Source: Syngnathus acus
Taxonomy: Eukaryota > Chordata > Actinopteri > Syngnathiformes > Syngnathidae
Direction of reading: 5' to 3'
Length of the DNA stretch: 64,000 nucleotides
Assembly (NCBI RefSeq): GCF_901709675.1
Contig: NC_051095.1
Coordinates: 2,584,295-2,648,294 of the forward strand
Position numbers and translations under genes: made by a program. The notes beneath the pieces were generated by a model. It made no database searches, had not been told where the DNA came from, and saw only the letters and a program-made list of their open reading frames with translations. Positions 20,573 to 32,044 of the stretch are shown one piece after another. Position 1 is the stretch's first letter. Each line of letters starts with the position of its first letter.

Positions 20573-23500
20573 ATGGCCCGACAGGACGGGGAGACTCGGG
20601 GTTTGCTGGAGAAATGCCTCAGGGCAGCAAACACCCCCGCCACTCAAGCCACGGAAGCCGAGAGGCACATTTACTGCAGTGTCAGAGGTTCGAGACGAGA
20701 CGGCGCTGTTGTGACGGAGACAAGACTGATTTACTTCTTGTCCCTCGTTTTGCAGATTCCTTGCGTGAGGAGTTGGCTTTGCTTCTCCAAGAGGCCGAAG
20801 AGATGAGATGGCCCTTTGTGCCCGAGAAGTGGCAGTACAAGCAGACCATCAGCGCCGATGACAAGAGCAACTTGAGCGAGCTCGTCGGCCAGCATCTACC
20901 TCAGCTCTTGGTGATGGCCACGCGCTGGTGGCGACGTGCCTGCGACCGATCTGACACCTTTTGCTGTGTCACCAGAATATCCTGGAAGCCGCCATTGTGG
21001 CTCAGGAAGCCCACGCGGCGCTGGCGGTGATCTTTTTGGTGGATCGCTTTCTCTACTGGATCGACGAGTCTGGGCAATTGTTGAAGATCAGCAAGCTGCT
21101 TCACAAACGTTACCCGGACGCCCCCGTCGCCCCTCAGTTGGTCATACGGCAGGCCCGGGTCTACCTCAACTCAGGTAATTGAGACTCGGGTCAATTCGCT
21201 TGAATGATTGGAATCACGTCTCGTCTCCTTTAGGCAAATTGCAGAAGGCCGAGTACATCCTGAGCCATCTTATTATCGACAGCGGGGCCACAGGTGAGTT
21301 GAATGCGCGAGCGCCACGTAAGCCGAATGAATCCCGTTTCTCGTGTTCTTTTGGACAGGATGTTGGGTGTACCGTTCGGAAAGCGACCGTGCTCTCGTGC
21401 AGTCTGTCAGCCTGCAAGTGCGCGGAATGGTTTTGCAAAAACTAGGTCCGATTTGTTTCCCCGTCACCATCGGAACGTGCGTTTCTGTCAATTTGACACT
21501 TGTGCTCGTAGGCCTGTGGCTGGAGGCCGCGCGGCTCATCTGGGCTTCTCTGCTTGGTTACTACACGTTGCCTCAGCCAGATAAAAAGGTGAGGGAGGGA
21601 GAGCTGGTTTGGGGACCATTCCGGATTAACCCCGGCCAGCTCTTGTGGTGACCTCACAGGGTATCGGGACCTCTCTTGGCATCTTGGCTAACATCCTGCT
21701 GTCCATGAATGACGAAGACTTCCACGCCTTTAAGACCACCCCGGACATCGACTTAGTGAGTTTTGCTTTTCATGCTGCTTTTACTTACGTATTACACTAC
21801 CGTTCAAAGGTTTGGGGTCACAAAATTGTTTGGGTGACCCCAAACTTTTGAACGGTAGTGTAAATATTATTATAATAAAATATTATGAATTAAATATTAT
21901 AAATTATATCTTATATTTCTATAAGATTATATATAATCTATGAATATAAGTATACATATATATTATAAGATATTTTACACAGAAGATTATATATATATAA
22001 TCTATAAATAATTATCTAAATAAATATATACACTACCGTTCAAAAGTTTGGGGTCACCCAAACAATTTTGTGACCCCAAACTTTTGAACGGTAGTGTATA
22101 TCATAATTATTATTTTTTTTTATTAATATGAATATCAATATTGTTTTAATTTGTAATCAGTATTATTTATTAATAATAAATTAATTCAAATAATAATTCA
22201 GATTTTATTATTTATTTTGTTTGCAGTCGTTGCTCGGCGACGCTAGCCATCGTCTTCTCTCCGCGGCCAAGGCGGCCAAAATGGCGGTGGCGTACAGCCA
22301 GTACACGTCGCTTTACGTGTTGACCAACGCGGTGTGTTTCATTGGCACAATACTGCAGGTGTACCTAATGATGTGGCCACTGAGTCTTGCTCCTCTTCGT
22401 TTTATTGTAGACGGCTCAAGGGACCTGCTTGTTGTCGTACAGTTTCTCGCTGGCGTGCCCCCCCGCCAAGAGGACATTGTTCCTCTTAGAGGCCAAGGAG
22501 GCATTTGAAGTGGGCCTCCTCAGCAAAGCAGAAGGCGAGGTGATCACCAGCAAGCAGGAGCTGCACACCTTCATCAAGGCAGCGTATTCGCTCCTTGTCA
22601 CGCACAAATGGCTTTATGGAGCCTCTGAGGCGGTGACGCGGAGCACGAAAGTGTGCCAAGAAGCTTTAGCTCGTTTTTACCATTACTCCCGCCCCGACGC
22701 TGTCGACAGAGACGGCTTTTGCGCCGAAATCATGCGTCATATATCTCGAGTCAAGCTGGAGTTGCAAGTGGAGCCGTTCGTCAATTCCGACAGCCGCTCT
22801 TTCATCCCCGACACCTTCCGGAATGTCAATGACGTCTTGGTCGGGTTCACTTCCGACGACTTCTCCAGTGTGCTGCAGAGATTTCAGAAGTATCACTTGT
22901 CGCTCTGTACAACCGCTGACTTTAAGTCTAACGGCCAGCGGGTGGATGTAGATGGAGCAGGAATTTGCATCACGGCATTCGGGACCACGGTGGATGTTCT
23001 CGACGCTGAAAGCGTCGGCGAGGCCGGTAAACCTTCGAGCGAGTGCGCTTCTGATGTTTCGGAACTGCCCGACCGTAGCAGCAGTGTCACGAACGCAAAC
23101 AGCCTCAGCTCTTCCTGGAAGAGGCTCTCCTTGACGAGTTCTGGGTCAGGAAGAAGCGCCGTGGGCCATTTTTCCTCCAGTGTCTCCAGTCACGGGTCTG
23201 ACAAGTTTGAAATAATACAAGCCGATATCCCAACGGCGGACTCGGATGACGACGATCCAGATGGACTATCCTTATCCCAACTGATACTCAGCAGCTCACT
23301 CAGCAACAGTTTTGGCTCCAAGTCGTCATGGGAGCACATTTCGGCAAGCCTGGGTTCATCTCGGTCTGCGGGAATCCACCAGCGCGCCAAATCGTTCGAG
23401 TCCAGCGGGAGTGTTTTTCTCAAGACAGCGCAAGATTGCGAAGATAACGACACCACTGGGTGGGAAATTTTAGGCCTGCCCAAAGCGCTAGAGAACTTTA

Positions 23501-24727
23501 AAGCGGATGCTGGGAATTGTAGCTCCACAGAAACCTCTACGGACGATTGTCATGGGACAGCAGAGGAATCGATTGTTGGTCCTCAGACGTGGAACCTTGG
23601 GTGCAACAGTTGCCTCAAGATCCACAGCCTGGCTCATGTTGCTCCTGCGAGACAGTACTACTTGTCCCAGGAGGACTACCGCAGTCTCCTGGCTGGAGTC
23701 TGCCACCAATGTCTGCTGAAGAGACTGAGGAGCGAGAAAGAGAAGTTCAAACTCGAGCGCTACGGCACGACCCATAGTAAGTGTCAAGAGCGGCCGTCGG
23801 GCCGGGCCGTATCACTAACGGCAACCACTCTCGCCTCTCACCAGATGCTCTACATTTAAAGTTCTCCAAGGCATCGGGATTGTGGACCGCTCGGGAGACC
23901 TGTGTCCATATCGGCGAGTCAATGGGCTTGCAAGGCACGCACAGAACTGCCATCTGGGTCCAGTTCTTACACCAGGAAGAAAGGCTGAGCAGGTCCGCAG
24001 AGAAAATGACACACCGATCGCCTCGGCAATATTTTCTGACTCTGCGACAATCCGCAGTTACGTCGGGAAGGACTACCGGAAGCCGACGCAGATCCAGTTT
24101 CACCTGAGAGATGTGGAGAGGCAGATGACGGCCCAGTATTACGTGACAGAATTCAACAAGAGCCTCTACGACAAGGAGGTCATGGCCCAGATGTTCTTTC
24201 TGCCCTCCGAGGCCCTGCTGGTAAGCCCAAATGATGCCCAGAAGACACGCAAGACAGAACAAACATTCTCGTCTGAGCAGATTTTGGACGGTGATGTCAT
24301 CGCGGGCTGCATCACCGTGGAGCCTTTCATGCTGGGTCAATTTGTCAAACTCACCAACAACATCAAAAAGAAGAACGACAAACTGCCTGCGACGGAATAC
24401 GGCCTGGCCTTCGGACACTTCACCTACCTGCACTCCGAGTGCCAGGACGTCGTCGTGGACCTGCAAGGTGCCGCGTACAAAACCAGGAACGGGTGTCGTT
24501 AGAAAATGACAAACACCTTTGCTGTCCTCACAGGGTGGGTGACGGCCAACGGTAAAGGGCTGACGTACCTCACCGACCCCCAGATACACTCCACCAGAAC
24601 CCCTCGCGGCCCGTCCAACCTGGCTAGCAGCGGTATTGCTACCTTCCTGCGGGAGCAACACGGGCCAGAGTGCAACAGCGTTTGCCGGCGACTCAACCTG
24701 CCGCCGGTACCCCAACAGTCGTCGTGA
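20573..24727 (+). CDS. alpk1: Alpha-protein kinase 1, cytosolic ADP-heptose sensor
   Basis: Thirteen exons, 2,952 nt, 983 residues: 20573-20687, 20756-20910, 20976-21174, 21234-21293, 21359-21445, 21512-21588, 21660-21755, 22227-22331, 22411-23776, 23845-23992, 24058-24220, 24281-24467, 24534-24727. In mammals ALPK1 binds bacterial ADP-heptose through its helical N-terminal half and phosphorylates TIFA to activate NF-kB. The N-terminal half matches ([47 protein letters not shown]). These motifs include the Gln, Arg and Asp residues I recall as ligand contacts in the human structure. The C-terminal alpha-kinase domain (about 755-983) is intact, including [26 protein letters not shown], and VVVDLQGWV followed by [11 protein letters not shown]. 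The serine-rich middle, within one large exon, is shorter than in human (1,244 residues in total). Start chosen at MARQDGE because it aligns with the human N-terminus; an in-frame ATG exists upstream at 20534. Confidence 0.95.
21793..22098. mobile_element. Inverted pair of palindromic MITE-like units in an alpk1 intron
   Basis: Two 70-base units, 21793-21862 and 22029-22098, each begin TACACTACCGTTCAAA and end with its inverted form, so each can fold as a hairpin. The second is the reverse complement of the first with one mismatch. The 166 bases between them are almost pure A/T. This inverted-repeat family is widespread in fish genomes as non-autonomous DNA-transposon sequence. The pair could be one element with compound ends or two insertions. 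Confidence 0.75.
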
Positions 24728-24786
24728 AGCCGCTGTCATCCAATCTTCATGTTGTTTCTGAGTTGTTGACAATAATCAACGAAACC

Positions 24787-24792
24787 AATAAA
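24787..24792 (+). terminator. alpk1: Poly(A) signal of alpk1
   Basis: AATAAA 60 bases after the stop codon, followed by several more AATAAA motifs in an A/T-rich stretch (to about 24860). Confidence 0.6.
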
Positions 24793-26472
24793 TAGATATG
24801 TAAATACACACGTAAATAAAAATATATCATGTGAATAAATAAATATGGCATCAATAAAAATGGTGATTACTCAGATGTGAGAACTACTTTACCTCTGTGT
24901 TAGCCTCGCAATCAAACACATGACCGAGATGTCGTCTGACTGGTTTGAGACTGCAGGAATCTTCAGGCTGACTGAACAAAAGTCACCTGCAACGTGACCT
25001 GAATACACATCAGATGTACCGTATAACACACGCTCACAAGTCGTCATGTGATTTCTTTATCAGCGACCTCAATGTTATTGTGTCACGCTTCCTGCTAGTC
25101 ATGTGATTCCCCAACTCATAAAATGTAGACTCTGACTGCATGCTCATCTAGAACATCACAGGTGGTGTGAGGTGGAAAAAAAACATCCCCGGCTTAAACC
25201 TTACCAAATGTATGCAAGCATGGAGCGCAGTTCTATTTAGCACAGGATGTCCCTCACATGTACTATGTGGGTGGTTTGACTCACAAGCTAGCAATCAATG
25301 CAAGAAAGCTAGCAATAACGTTGATAACAGTTATGGCGCCCTACGATTTCAGTCATAAAAAAGGATCAGCCACCGAGGTCAGAAAAATAGCGAACAAAGT
25401 CACTAGCTAGCAATCAAGTAAGCAAGTCAGCTAGCAATAACATTCAAAACAGTATGACATTGTATAGTTTGAGAATGGCCACTGAAGTTGAAAGAAATTG
25501 TTGTTGTTTAAATAGCCGCCAAACTCACAAGCTAGCAGTCAATACAAGAAAGCTACCAATAACATTCATAACATTATGGCATTGTATTGTCACAAATCGG
25601 GGAATAGAGGACACAATAGCAGAGAAACTGTGGCTTAGTCCAGACATAACTTAAATGAAACAAAACAGCAAACAAGGCTCTACTCGTCAAGAAAAATATG
25701 AAGAAACAGGACATCAAAAGCAAATAAACACAGACAAAACAGACTTGACCGTGACTTGGGGAGCATACAAAAACAAAGATCATACCGGACAGATAACGAC
25801 TCAAGAAACACTGAACTGAAAGGAGGGAACAAATTGACGGATAACGAGGAACACCTGGATAAAAGTGGCTGAGGGATCTGATTGGAAGACAAAAGGGGCG
25901 GGGCTAATAAGAACAGGTCGATCTTGTACAAAGACAACACAAGGAAACATAACACTGACAAAAAGCGACGAGAAACATTAATCGAAGTCCACATCAAAAC
26001 CAAATAAACATCCTGACTTTTTTTTTTTTTTAAGAATACAAAAAAATCAGCCAGTGAAACGTGTTCTAACTTTGAAATGATATTTCCACAAAAGACATCT
26101 TTGTTCACTCCGACTTGACGTTCACACTTCAACAACACGCCTGACTTTTTTGCCCTCTCATGACCCACTACTGAATGAATGAATTAGTTTCAAACGTAAA
26201 CTACACATCATCAATCAAAAGAAGACAAATAAAAATAAAAAACAAAGTGAAAGTCATTTCAATTATGACTTTGTATAAATACTAGGTCCAAACATAATAC
26301 AATAACATGAGCAGAGTTGTCTGAAAATCAATACACACGAGCTAAATATTTACAATTAGAAGCAAAATATGTTTCAGTATGTGTTGTGCAATATAGTGAC
26401 TCATTTTTAACAAGGCAGGTGGCCATTAAACAGCGCAAAGAGGGATGACCCTTCTCCCGGTTTGACTGCGCT
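24793..26472. other. Intergenic spacer between alpk1 and the ependymin-like gene
   Basis: No gene is visible. It holds three diverged tandem copies of a unit containing AGCTAGCAATCAA, then a stretch (about 25590-26030) whose phrases, such as GAGGAACACCTGGATAAA, resemble dispersed repeats of fish genomes. Long open frames on the minus strand here have no family resemblance. Confidence 0.55.
25282..25592 (+). repeat. Three diverged tandem copies of a unit of about 120-130 bases
   Basis: The motif CAAGCTAGCAATCAATGCAA with AGCTAGCAATAACGTT after it occurs near 25285, is repeated in altered form near 25403, and again near 25528. Each copy is followed by a GTTATGGC- or GTATGACATT-like phrase. Copies are clearly diverged. 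Confidence 0.6.
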
Positions 26473-26478
26473 TATAAG
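26473..26478 (+). promoter_or_regulatory. TATA-like box of the ependymin-like gene
   Basis: TATAAG in CTTATAAGGA, about 55 bases before the start codon at 26532. This spacing would give a 5' UTR of roughly 30 bases. Confidence 0.45.
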
Positions 26479-26531
26479 GAACTAACTCGATCTACCTCGC
26501 TCACTGATTGTTGCGACGGCGCCGTGTAAGC

Positions 26532-27577
26532 ATGCGACTTTTTCTCGTGCTCGTGTGCTTTCTGGCAGCATGCGCGGCTCAGAAGCCTCACCCGTGCGGT
26601 AAGTTCGTCCGATTGCTTCCTTAGGTGTACTCGCTTCAACTTGGTTTTGCTTCTTCCAAACAGTGAGTCCTTCTCTTCTGAGCGGCCAATTCTCTGTGGT
26701 ATGTCTGTTTTTTTTTTTTTTGTATCTCGGTGTTGTTAAGAGGCATGATAATCTCACTGAGATCTTATCTTTTTTTTGTGCAGTCCACACAGAATGAACA
26801 GCTCTGGGCTTTCGCCCGTTTCCTCTACGACGCACTGGGACAAAGAATAAGGCTCCAAGAATTCGGATTTTACCAGAATAAGACTTTCACCTATGATACT
26901 CTTCTTCTCTATAGAGAAGTGAGTCATAGTGAATTTAAAAAATATGGGAAGTGAAAACCTGAACTTGTCTTTTGTTCCTTCAGGGCGTCATGTACGAGAT
27001 AAACAATCGCGACAAGAAGTGCATGAAAAGACCCTTGCAGGGTGACTTCCACCCCATGGAGGTCCCGAAAAACGCCAGCCTTTTGGGTCAGGTTGTCGTG
27101 GGGAGCTCCTCAGCCCCGGGTCAGGGTCTTCTCGTCAACACATGGACGGGCGAGTTTCCTGCCAACGGTGAGTCGCCCGACTGGAGATGAAAACATTTCC
27201 CCCCCAAAAAACTTCAATCATCCCACACGTGGCCACGCCTTCTCATTTTGATTCTGCAGCACCTTACTTGTTCACGGTGACTGAATTTGGTTGCATTCCC
27301 GTCTCCACGGCCTTCAAAACTCAGCCGTTTGGATGGATAGTGACGAGGCAAGTTGCGTTTTCTGTCGCGGGGATTTGTTCGGACGATTGCGACTGAGGTT
27401 GACTGCTTTTGGTTCAACAGTTTCTTCAACAACGTCATTGGAATTTCCGATCCCAACGAGCTCAATCCTCCCAGCTTCTGCCAAGACGCGGAGGAGGAGG
27501 AGGAACCGGTGAATTTTGTCAGCTTGCTCCAGATGAAATCAGTGCAAGCACAAGTGAATCACTCGCCTCATCCGTAA
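26532..27577 (+). CDS. Ependymin-family secreted glycoprotein
   Basis: Six exons, 666 nt, 221 residues: 26532-26598, 26664-26698, 26784-26918, 26984-27167, 27260-27347, 27421-27577. A signal peptide (MRLFLVLVCFLAACAAQ) is followed by PHPC, then the ependymin fold landmarks EGVMYEINNRDKKC, EVPKNASL, FTVTEFGCIPVS, SFFNNVIGI and NPPSFCQD. Four family cysteines are present, plus two N-glycosylation sequons (NKT, NAS). Ependymins are secreted calcium- and collagen-associated proteins, first known from fish brain fluid; paralogues are expressed in many tissues. I cannot say whether this is epd, an epd-like paralogue or EPDR1. The fifth intron has a GC donor (AG then GCAAGT), needed to keep the frame. 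A run of five glutamates lies near the C-terminus. Confidence 0.92.
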
Positions 27578-27685
27578 CCGGAATGGTTCTGTTACACCGT
27601 TACGCAAGATTTAGCGGATGATTCGAATACACTGCTTCTGTTTTTTTTCATTTTGTTTTTGTGGTCATCAATTATTTGCCTTGTC

Positions 27686-27691
27686 AATAAA
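27686..27691 (+). terminator. Poly(A) signal of the ependymin-like gene
   Basis: AATAAA about 110 bases after the stop. It faces the minus-strand cskmt signal at 27769-27774. Confidence 0.65.
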
Positions 27692-27768
27692 AGAACATCA
27701 AAACAATAATTAAAAGAATGAATTTGCCTCAATATTGCACAAACAGGCTTTATGACGAAAGTGATATT

Positions 27769-27774
27769 TTTATT
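27769..27774 (-). terminator. cskmt: Poly(A) signal of cskmt
   Basis: AATAAA on the minus strand, about 50 bases after the cskmt stop codon. Confidence 0.6.
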
Positions 27775-27822
27775 ACTTTTGCACCGTAAACTCAGGCAGT
27801 CCGATATGAAACCCTGAGAGAG

Positions 27823-29254
27823 TCAGGGTTGCACATGAGGGTGAGGGGTCACTTGATAGCAGTAGTAACAAATTGCCCTCAGTTCTCCCACTTCCTGCAC
27901 TGCGATCGGAGCACCCCGCGCTTCCGTCTCCAGCCACAGCAGCCTGGCATCGGGATCCTCGTCCGAGAACTGGAGCAGAGAGCCCGTGTGGCGCAGCGCC
28001 TTTAAACACTGCTTCAACACCAGGCCGGCGCTCCTCTTCCCCTCCTTGGACTTCAACATGGCGTCCGTGGTGCCTTTGTCCACGATGAGGTCCACGCTGC
28101 CCGGGGGAAAGTGTTTGTGCAGCTGCGTACAGTCCAGCTCCACAAAGTCCAGCTGGGAAGAACAGTTGCCAGGTTGAACAGCTTTAGCTCGCACGTGCTC
28201 CTGCATGAGCCGTACGGCCACGGGAGAAATGTCCACGCACGTGACTCGAACCGGCAGGGGACATCGCTGGTAAATGGACGGACCCAATGCGGAAGTGCCG
28301 CAGCCCATATCCAGGACTTGAAGGCTGGCATCGGGACCGGGCCTGCTCTGTAGTGCAGGCATGATGAAGTTATGCACTGCCTCAAAGCCAAAGAACCACT
28401 CAAAGTTTTTAAACGGCTTTCTACTGTTTTCAGCGTAGAAGCGGTCCCAGGTGGCTTTTTTGTCCATGTTTTCAATCATTTGAGCTAGACAGAAGGACAG
28501 AAGAACAGACAGTCAGCTTCTTCACTTATCATTTGTGCCATACTAACTAGTCAATGTTACAAACAAACTAAAGTATTAATAGAGAACAGAGAGCAACGCA
28601 AGTTAAACAAAAATGTGTTAAATATGACACACAGGGGAACACAAACATACATACCACAAGGTCCTTATAACTTCATTAATGTAATGATTTTTGCTGTCAT
28701 TTAATTCTGTTTCATTGTATTTATATATTTATTTTTAGCCAATTTTCTTCTATACAAAATTTGTATTTAAGAACAAATGTAATAAGGATAATAGAAAATT
28801 CCCATCAATTCAAGAAAAATAAAATATATTGGTATCGCGATATGTAAGTGACCAAAAACGAAGTAATATATTTATTTACAGTTGACCGCGGGGACCAGGA
28901 AAATCCGCGTATAACTGAAGCCCATTGAAATGCATGAGGTATATTGGGTAAAAGGGGTATATTTGTATTGTATATATTATGCATGAACGTTTTTTTGTGT
29001 GTGTTTTACGTTAAAGTAAAACACGCGTTTAAAACGTGCTGCACTTCCGTCAACAACAACCCGCGTACTTAGCATTTGGCCACAAGTAGCATTGCACGAG
29101 GAGACGTCACAGCAACAAAAACAACCAAATGACCAAAAATTGACAAAAGTAATGCCAATTTGGGATAAAACGTACATGTTAGAGAAGAGTGAAGTCGCAA
29201 ACGTGCTGAAAATATCCTCGAACCTGTCAAAAATGACTTTGACAGCGGTGCCAT
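27823..29254 (-). CDS. cskmt: Citrate synthase lysine methyltransferase, mitochondrial (METTL12)
   Basis: Two exons, 741 nt, 246 residues: 29176-29254 and 27823-28484. The large exon carries a class I SAM-dependent methyltransferase: FEWFFGFEAV, motif I VLDMGCGTSALG, VTCVDISPVAV, DLIVDKGTTDAM and LLQFSDEDPDARLLW, closely matching human CSKMT/METTL12. That enzyme methylates a citrate synthase lysine in the mitochondrial matrix. The first exon was found by phase matching: MAPLSKSFLTGSRIFSARLR with RLHSSLT is a basic, Ser/Leu-rich, acid-free targeting sequence. It ends T before GTACGT and joins CT CAA ATG after the acceptor at 28485-28486. Without it the protein would start at an internal Met (28479) and lack an import signal. 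The 690-base intron contains AT-rich sequence and a possible repeat near 28880-28960. Confidence 0.9.
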
Positions 29255-30171
29255 GGCTACTTGTAGTCGGACCTCCTGAGCTGCTGTTTGACAGGAAGGA
29301 TCACGCGGATAAAAATATAACGGACTACAAAATCCGCCATTTTCAGTTTGGTCCGTGAATAGACGATCTTCGGTGCCGGTCATTATCATGACGAATGACT
29401 TGATTTTCTTCTATGATGGGAAGCGTGTTGCCTTCACCCAATAAAAAAAGCTCTCTCTGCTTTTTACAAAATTGAAGTTTCTCTTTTTCAAAATATATAG
29501 TTTGTTTTTCAGAGTAATGTTATATCCTTTTATATCTTTTTTATTCCTATTTTTGCAATCATTTCTCTTGTTGCTAATAGAAAACATTCCAAAATAACAG
29601 GAAAATAAAATCACAAAAAACATATATACGTACTCCAAGAAACCAAAAAACACAGTATCCCATAGAACATATTTTTGAAAAATGTCCAAATTATAAGCAC
29701 CCCACAAAAATACTCAAGTAATTGCAATAGTGTCTATGTACAGCACTAGCAGAACACAACATTACTTAAGCTAGTGTTTTTTTTCTTCAACTATGCTTTA
29801 GGACCAAACTGCACACAGCACAAGAAATAAGATGTAAATCCCTTTAATAAAACTCAAAATAAAACGCAGTGTAACAAAGGAAAAGAATCCAACAAAGCAA
29901 GTCGATAACATTTACAACCACAAAAAAGAAACCTGTACAACTCTAAATGCCTGGAGTCACTTCTATTTTCTCAAACATGTTTTTTTTTTTTTAGATATTT
30001 GGTGATAACTTGTGGAGGGGCGAAGTGGGGGGGTACCATGATGTGTACTTGGAACCTTTTTTTTTTTTTTTTTTTTTTGCTTAGGACGCACGAGTGTCAT
30101 CTCACATGGCGAGTAACATTCTGCTTCATCCGCGTTGTGTGTGGAGGGGGGGGGGGGGGGAGGGGGTGTTG
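29255..30171. other. cskmt upstream region and probable otub1 3' UTR
   Basis: The part next to 29255 should hold the cskmt promoter. Towards 30171 lies the otub1 3' UTR, with a long T run (30057-30079) and a G run (30146-30161). An ATTAAA on the minus strand at 29843-29848 is a possible otub1 poly(A) signal. No other gene is seen. Confidence 0.5.
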
Positions 30172-32044
30172 CTATTTGTATAGGATGTCGTAATGGCCCG
30201 GTCTGTAGAGGAGGAAGATGCGCGGGTCGCCGCCTTCAGGAAAGACGTGATGGTTGACCGTCCCTCCTTCGCCCCTGTCCATGTACTCCACGAGGATGGA
30301 TAAGTTCAGGGCCTGGGCTAAGGCGATGATGTGAATGTGGTCGCTTTCTTTTGACATAGGCTCCACCTCCTGGGAAGGGGGCGAAGGGGGGCACAGTCAG
30401 GAGACGTCATTTTCTAGAAAATGTCAAGAACGATTCTTCAAATGGAAGTTCATTGTACCTGCTGACAAAATTCCTTGACCGAGCGGCCTCCCTCGATGAA
30501 GTGCTGGAAGAAGCCGTGCTCCCGCTGCAGGTAGCCCGAGGTGAGCAGTCGCAGATACACCACCACGTAGTCTGACACGTTCTGGTCGTTGAAGGATCTC
30601 AGCAGCTCCTTCAAGCTGGGCTGCTTCTCACACAGCTCGATCAGGCTCATGAACTGGCCGCACAGTCAGGACGCGATTTAGGGAATTGCTGGAACAGAGG
30701 ATCGCTAGCATCGCTAACTCACAGTGTGGTGAAAGTCCTCGATGGTGAACTCGGTGAATCCCTCGTTAACCAGGTCCACTTTGCTTTTCGCTGCAACCGC
30801 TTTAAACCTGAGCAGGGAGTCGACAACATGTACACGTTTTTTTTGTGCTACAATAAAAATGTAATTTGGAATAATATAAACGACCACCATATAGGGCAAC
30901 GTTAGTAAGCAAAAAAACAGCAACAGTTGTTTTTATTTATTTGAGCCAGTGGAAAATCCAAAACACTTCACAAAATTTAAAATAGTTTGTTGAGATGCCC
31001 AAATTAAAATGTTCTCATACTTTGATGCCTTGAAATTTCACTATCACTCATCTTTATGTGAAAAAAAAAAATGTATCACTCACTTCTGCAGTTCTTTGCT
31101 GTCATCTAGTAGAGACTCGAGATGTGCAAAGCCAAAGGCTCTGTAGAAACAGTTGCCGTCTGGTCTTGTCTTGCGGATATATGAATATTTTTTGTACAAA
31201 TCCTGCGATAAAGCAGCGGGAAAAAAAAGGATTGGTATGGACATCAAGGGGGACACATTGGTGATATTTCACCCACCTTGATCTTGAGCTGATAAACCGT
31301 GTCTTCTTCGGAGTACTCCCTCTGCAGCACGGACAGTTCCTTTCTTTCTGACACTAGCGGGTTACTGTTGGCTATCTGCATGGCCAACCATGAGATTGAC
31401 AACAACGACAAAAATTAATTGGAATCCATACTGGGAAGGGGGTGGGGGGGGACAGCATCTTCAGGTGAAATCCTCACCTCCTGTTGAATTCTGTCCTGCT
31501 GCGCAATTATGGCCTCATCATACGCCAAGCAGTTCACACCTATTACAGAGGGCAGAGTCATATTTTGTACATGAATTTCTATAAAAGTCAACTAGGTCAA
31601 TGTTGCAGTAAGTTAAACGACTCAAATGAGAATGACGTGACATGGAAATATGTTTATTTACAACGTCTGTAAGCTCAAAAACAAAACACGTCGCCCTCCC
31701 TTATGTCGTTTTGTTGAAAGTTCAGTACATCGCTTTAACGTTGATTTTAGGTTCAAAACCGCGAGACTGCACGTCGCCTGACAAAGTGGCCAAACAAGCG
31801 TTTTCTTTGTGCAGTAATTTTAGCATTAGCCAACAAGCTATGGCCCCTTTCTAGTTGGACGCTGCATGTCAACCGCTTTGTCTGACGGAAGGACACCAGC
31901 CAAAAAGCGACAAAACCACTCGCGTTCCAAGTGACTTGAACCTCCACGACCGAGAGGGTCTCGCTGCATGTTGTCTTGTGTTTCCACTTTGCTTTTCTCA
32001 CCCTCCATCTCCCCCTGTGATGTTTCTTGCTGCTCCTCCGCCAT
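30172..32044 (-). CDS. otub1: Ubiquitin thioesterase OTUB1 (OTU-domain deubiquitinase)
   Basis: Seven exons, 801 nt, 266 residues (human 271): 32002-32044, 31478-31539, 31277-31375, 31084-31202, 30723-30807, 30459-30653, 30172-30369. OTUB1 cleaves Lys48-linked ubiquitin chains and also blocks E2 enzymes such as UBC13 without catalysis. The catalytic Asp and Cys are in RPDGNCFYRAFGF and the catalytic His in YRPGHYDILYK at the C-terminus. The E2-inhibiting N-terminal arm is short (MAEEQQETSQGEMEG) and joins GVNCLAYDEAI across exon 1-2. Other strong matches: NPLVSERKELSVL, FTEFTIEDFHHT, YVVVYLRLLTSGYLQRE, ESDHIHIIALAQAL. Teleosts often keep two otub1 paralogues; I cannot say which this is. Confidence 0.96.

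Noticed and set aside
23747-24772. 341-residue open frame on the minus strand
   Set aside because: It lies antisense to the last alpk1 exons, which match the alpha-kinase domain; its own translation resembles no family.
25680-26168. 162-residue minus-strand frame
   Set aside because: Hydrophobic, Ser/Phe-rich translation of repeat-like A-rich DNA; no family and no exon structure.
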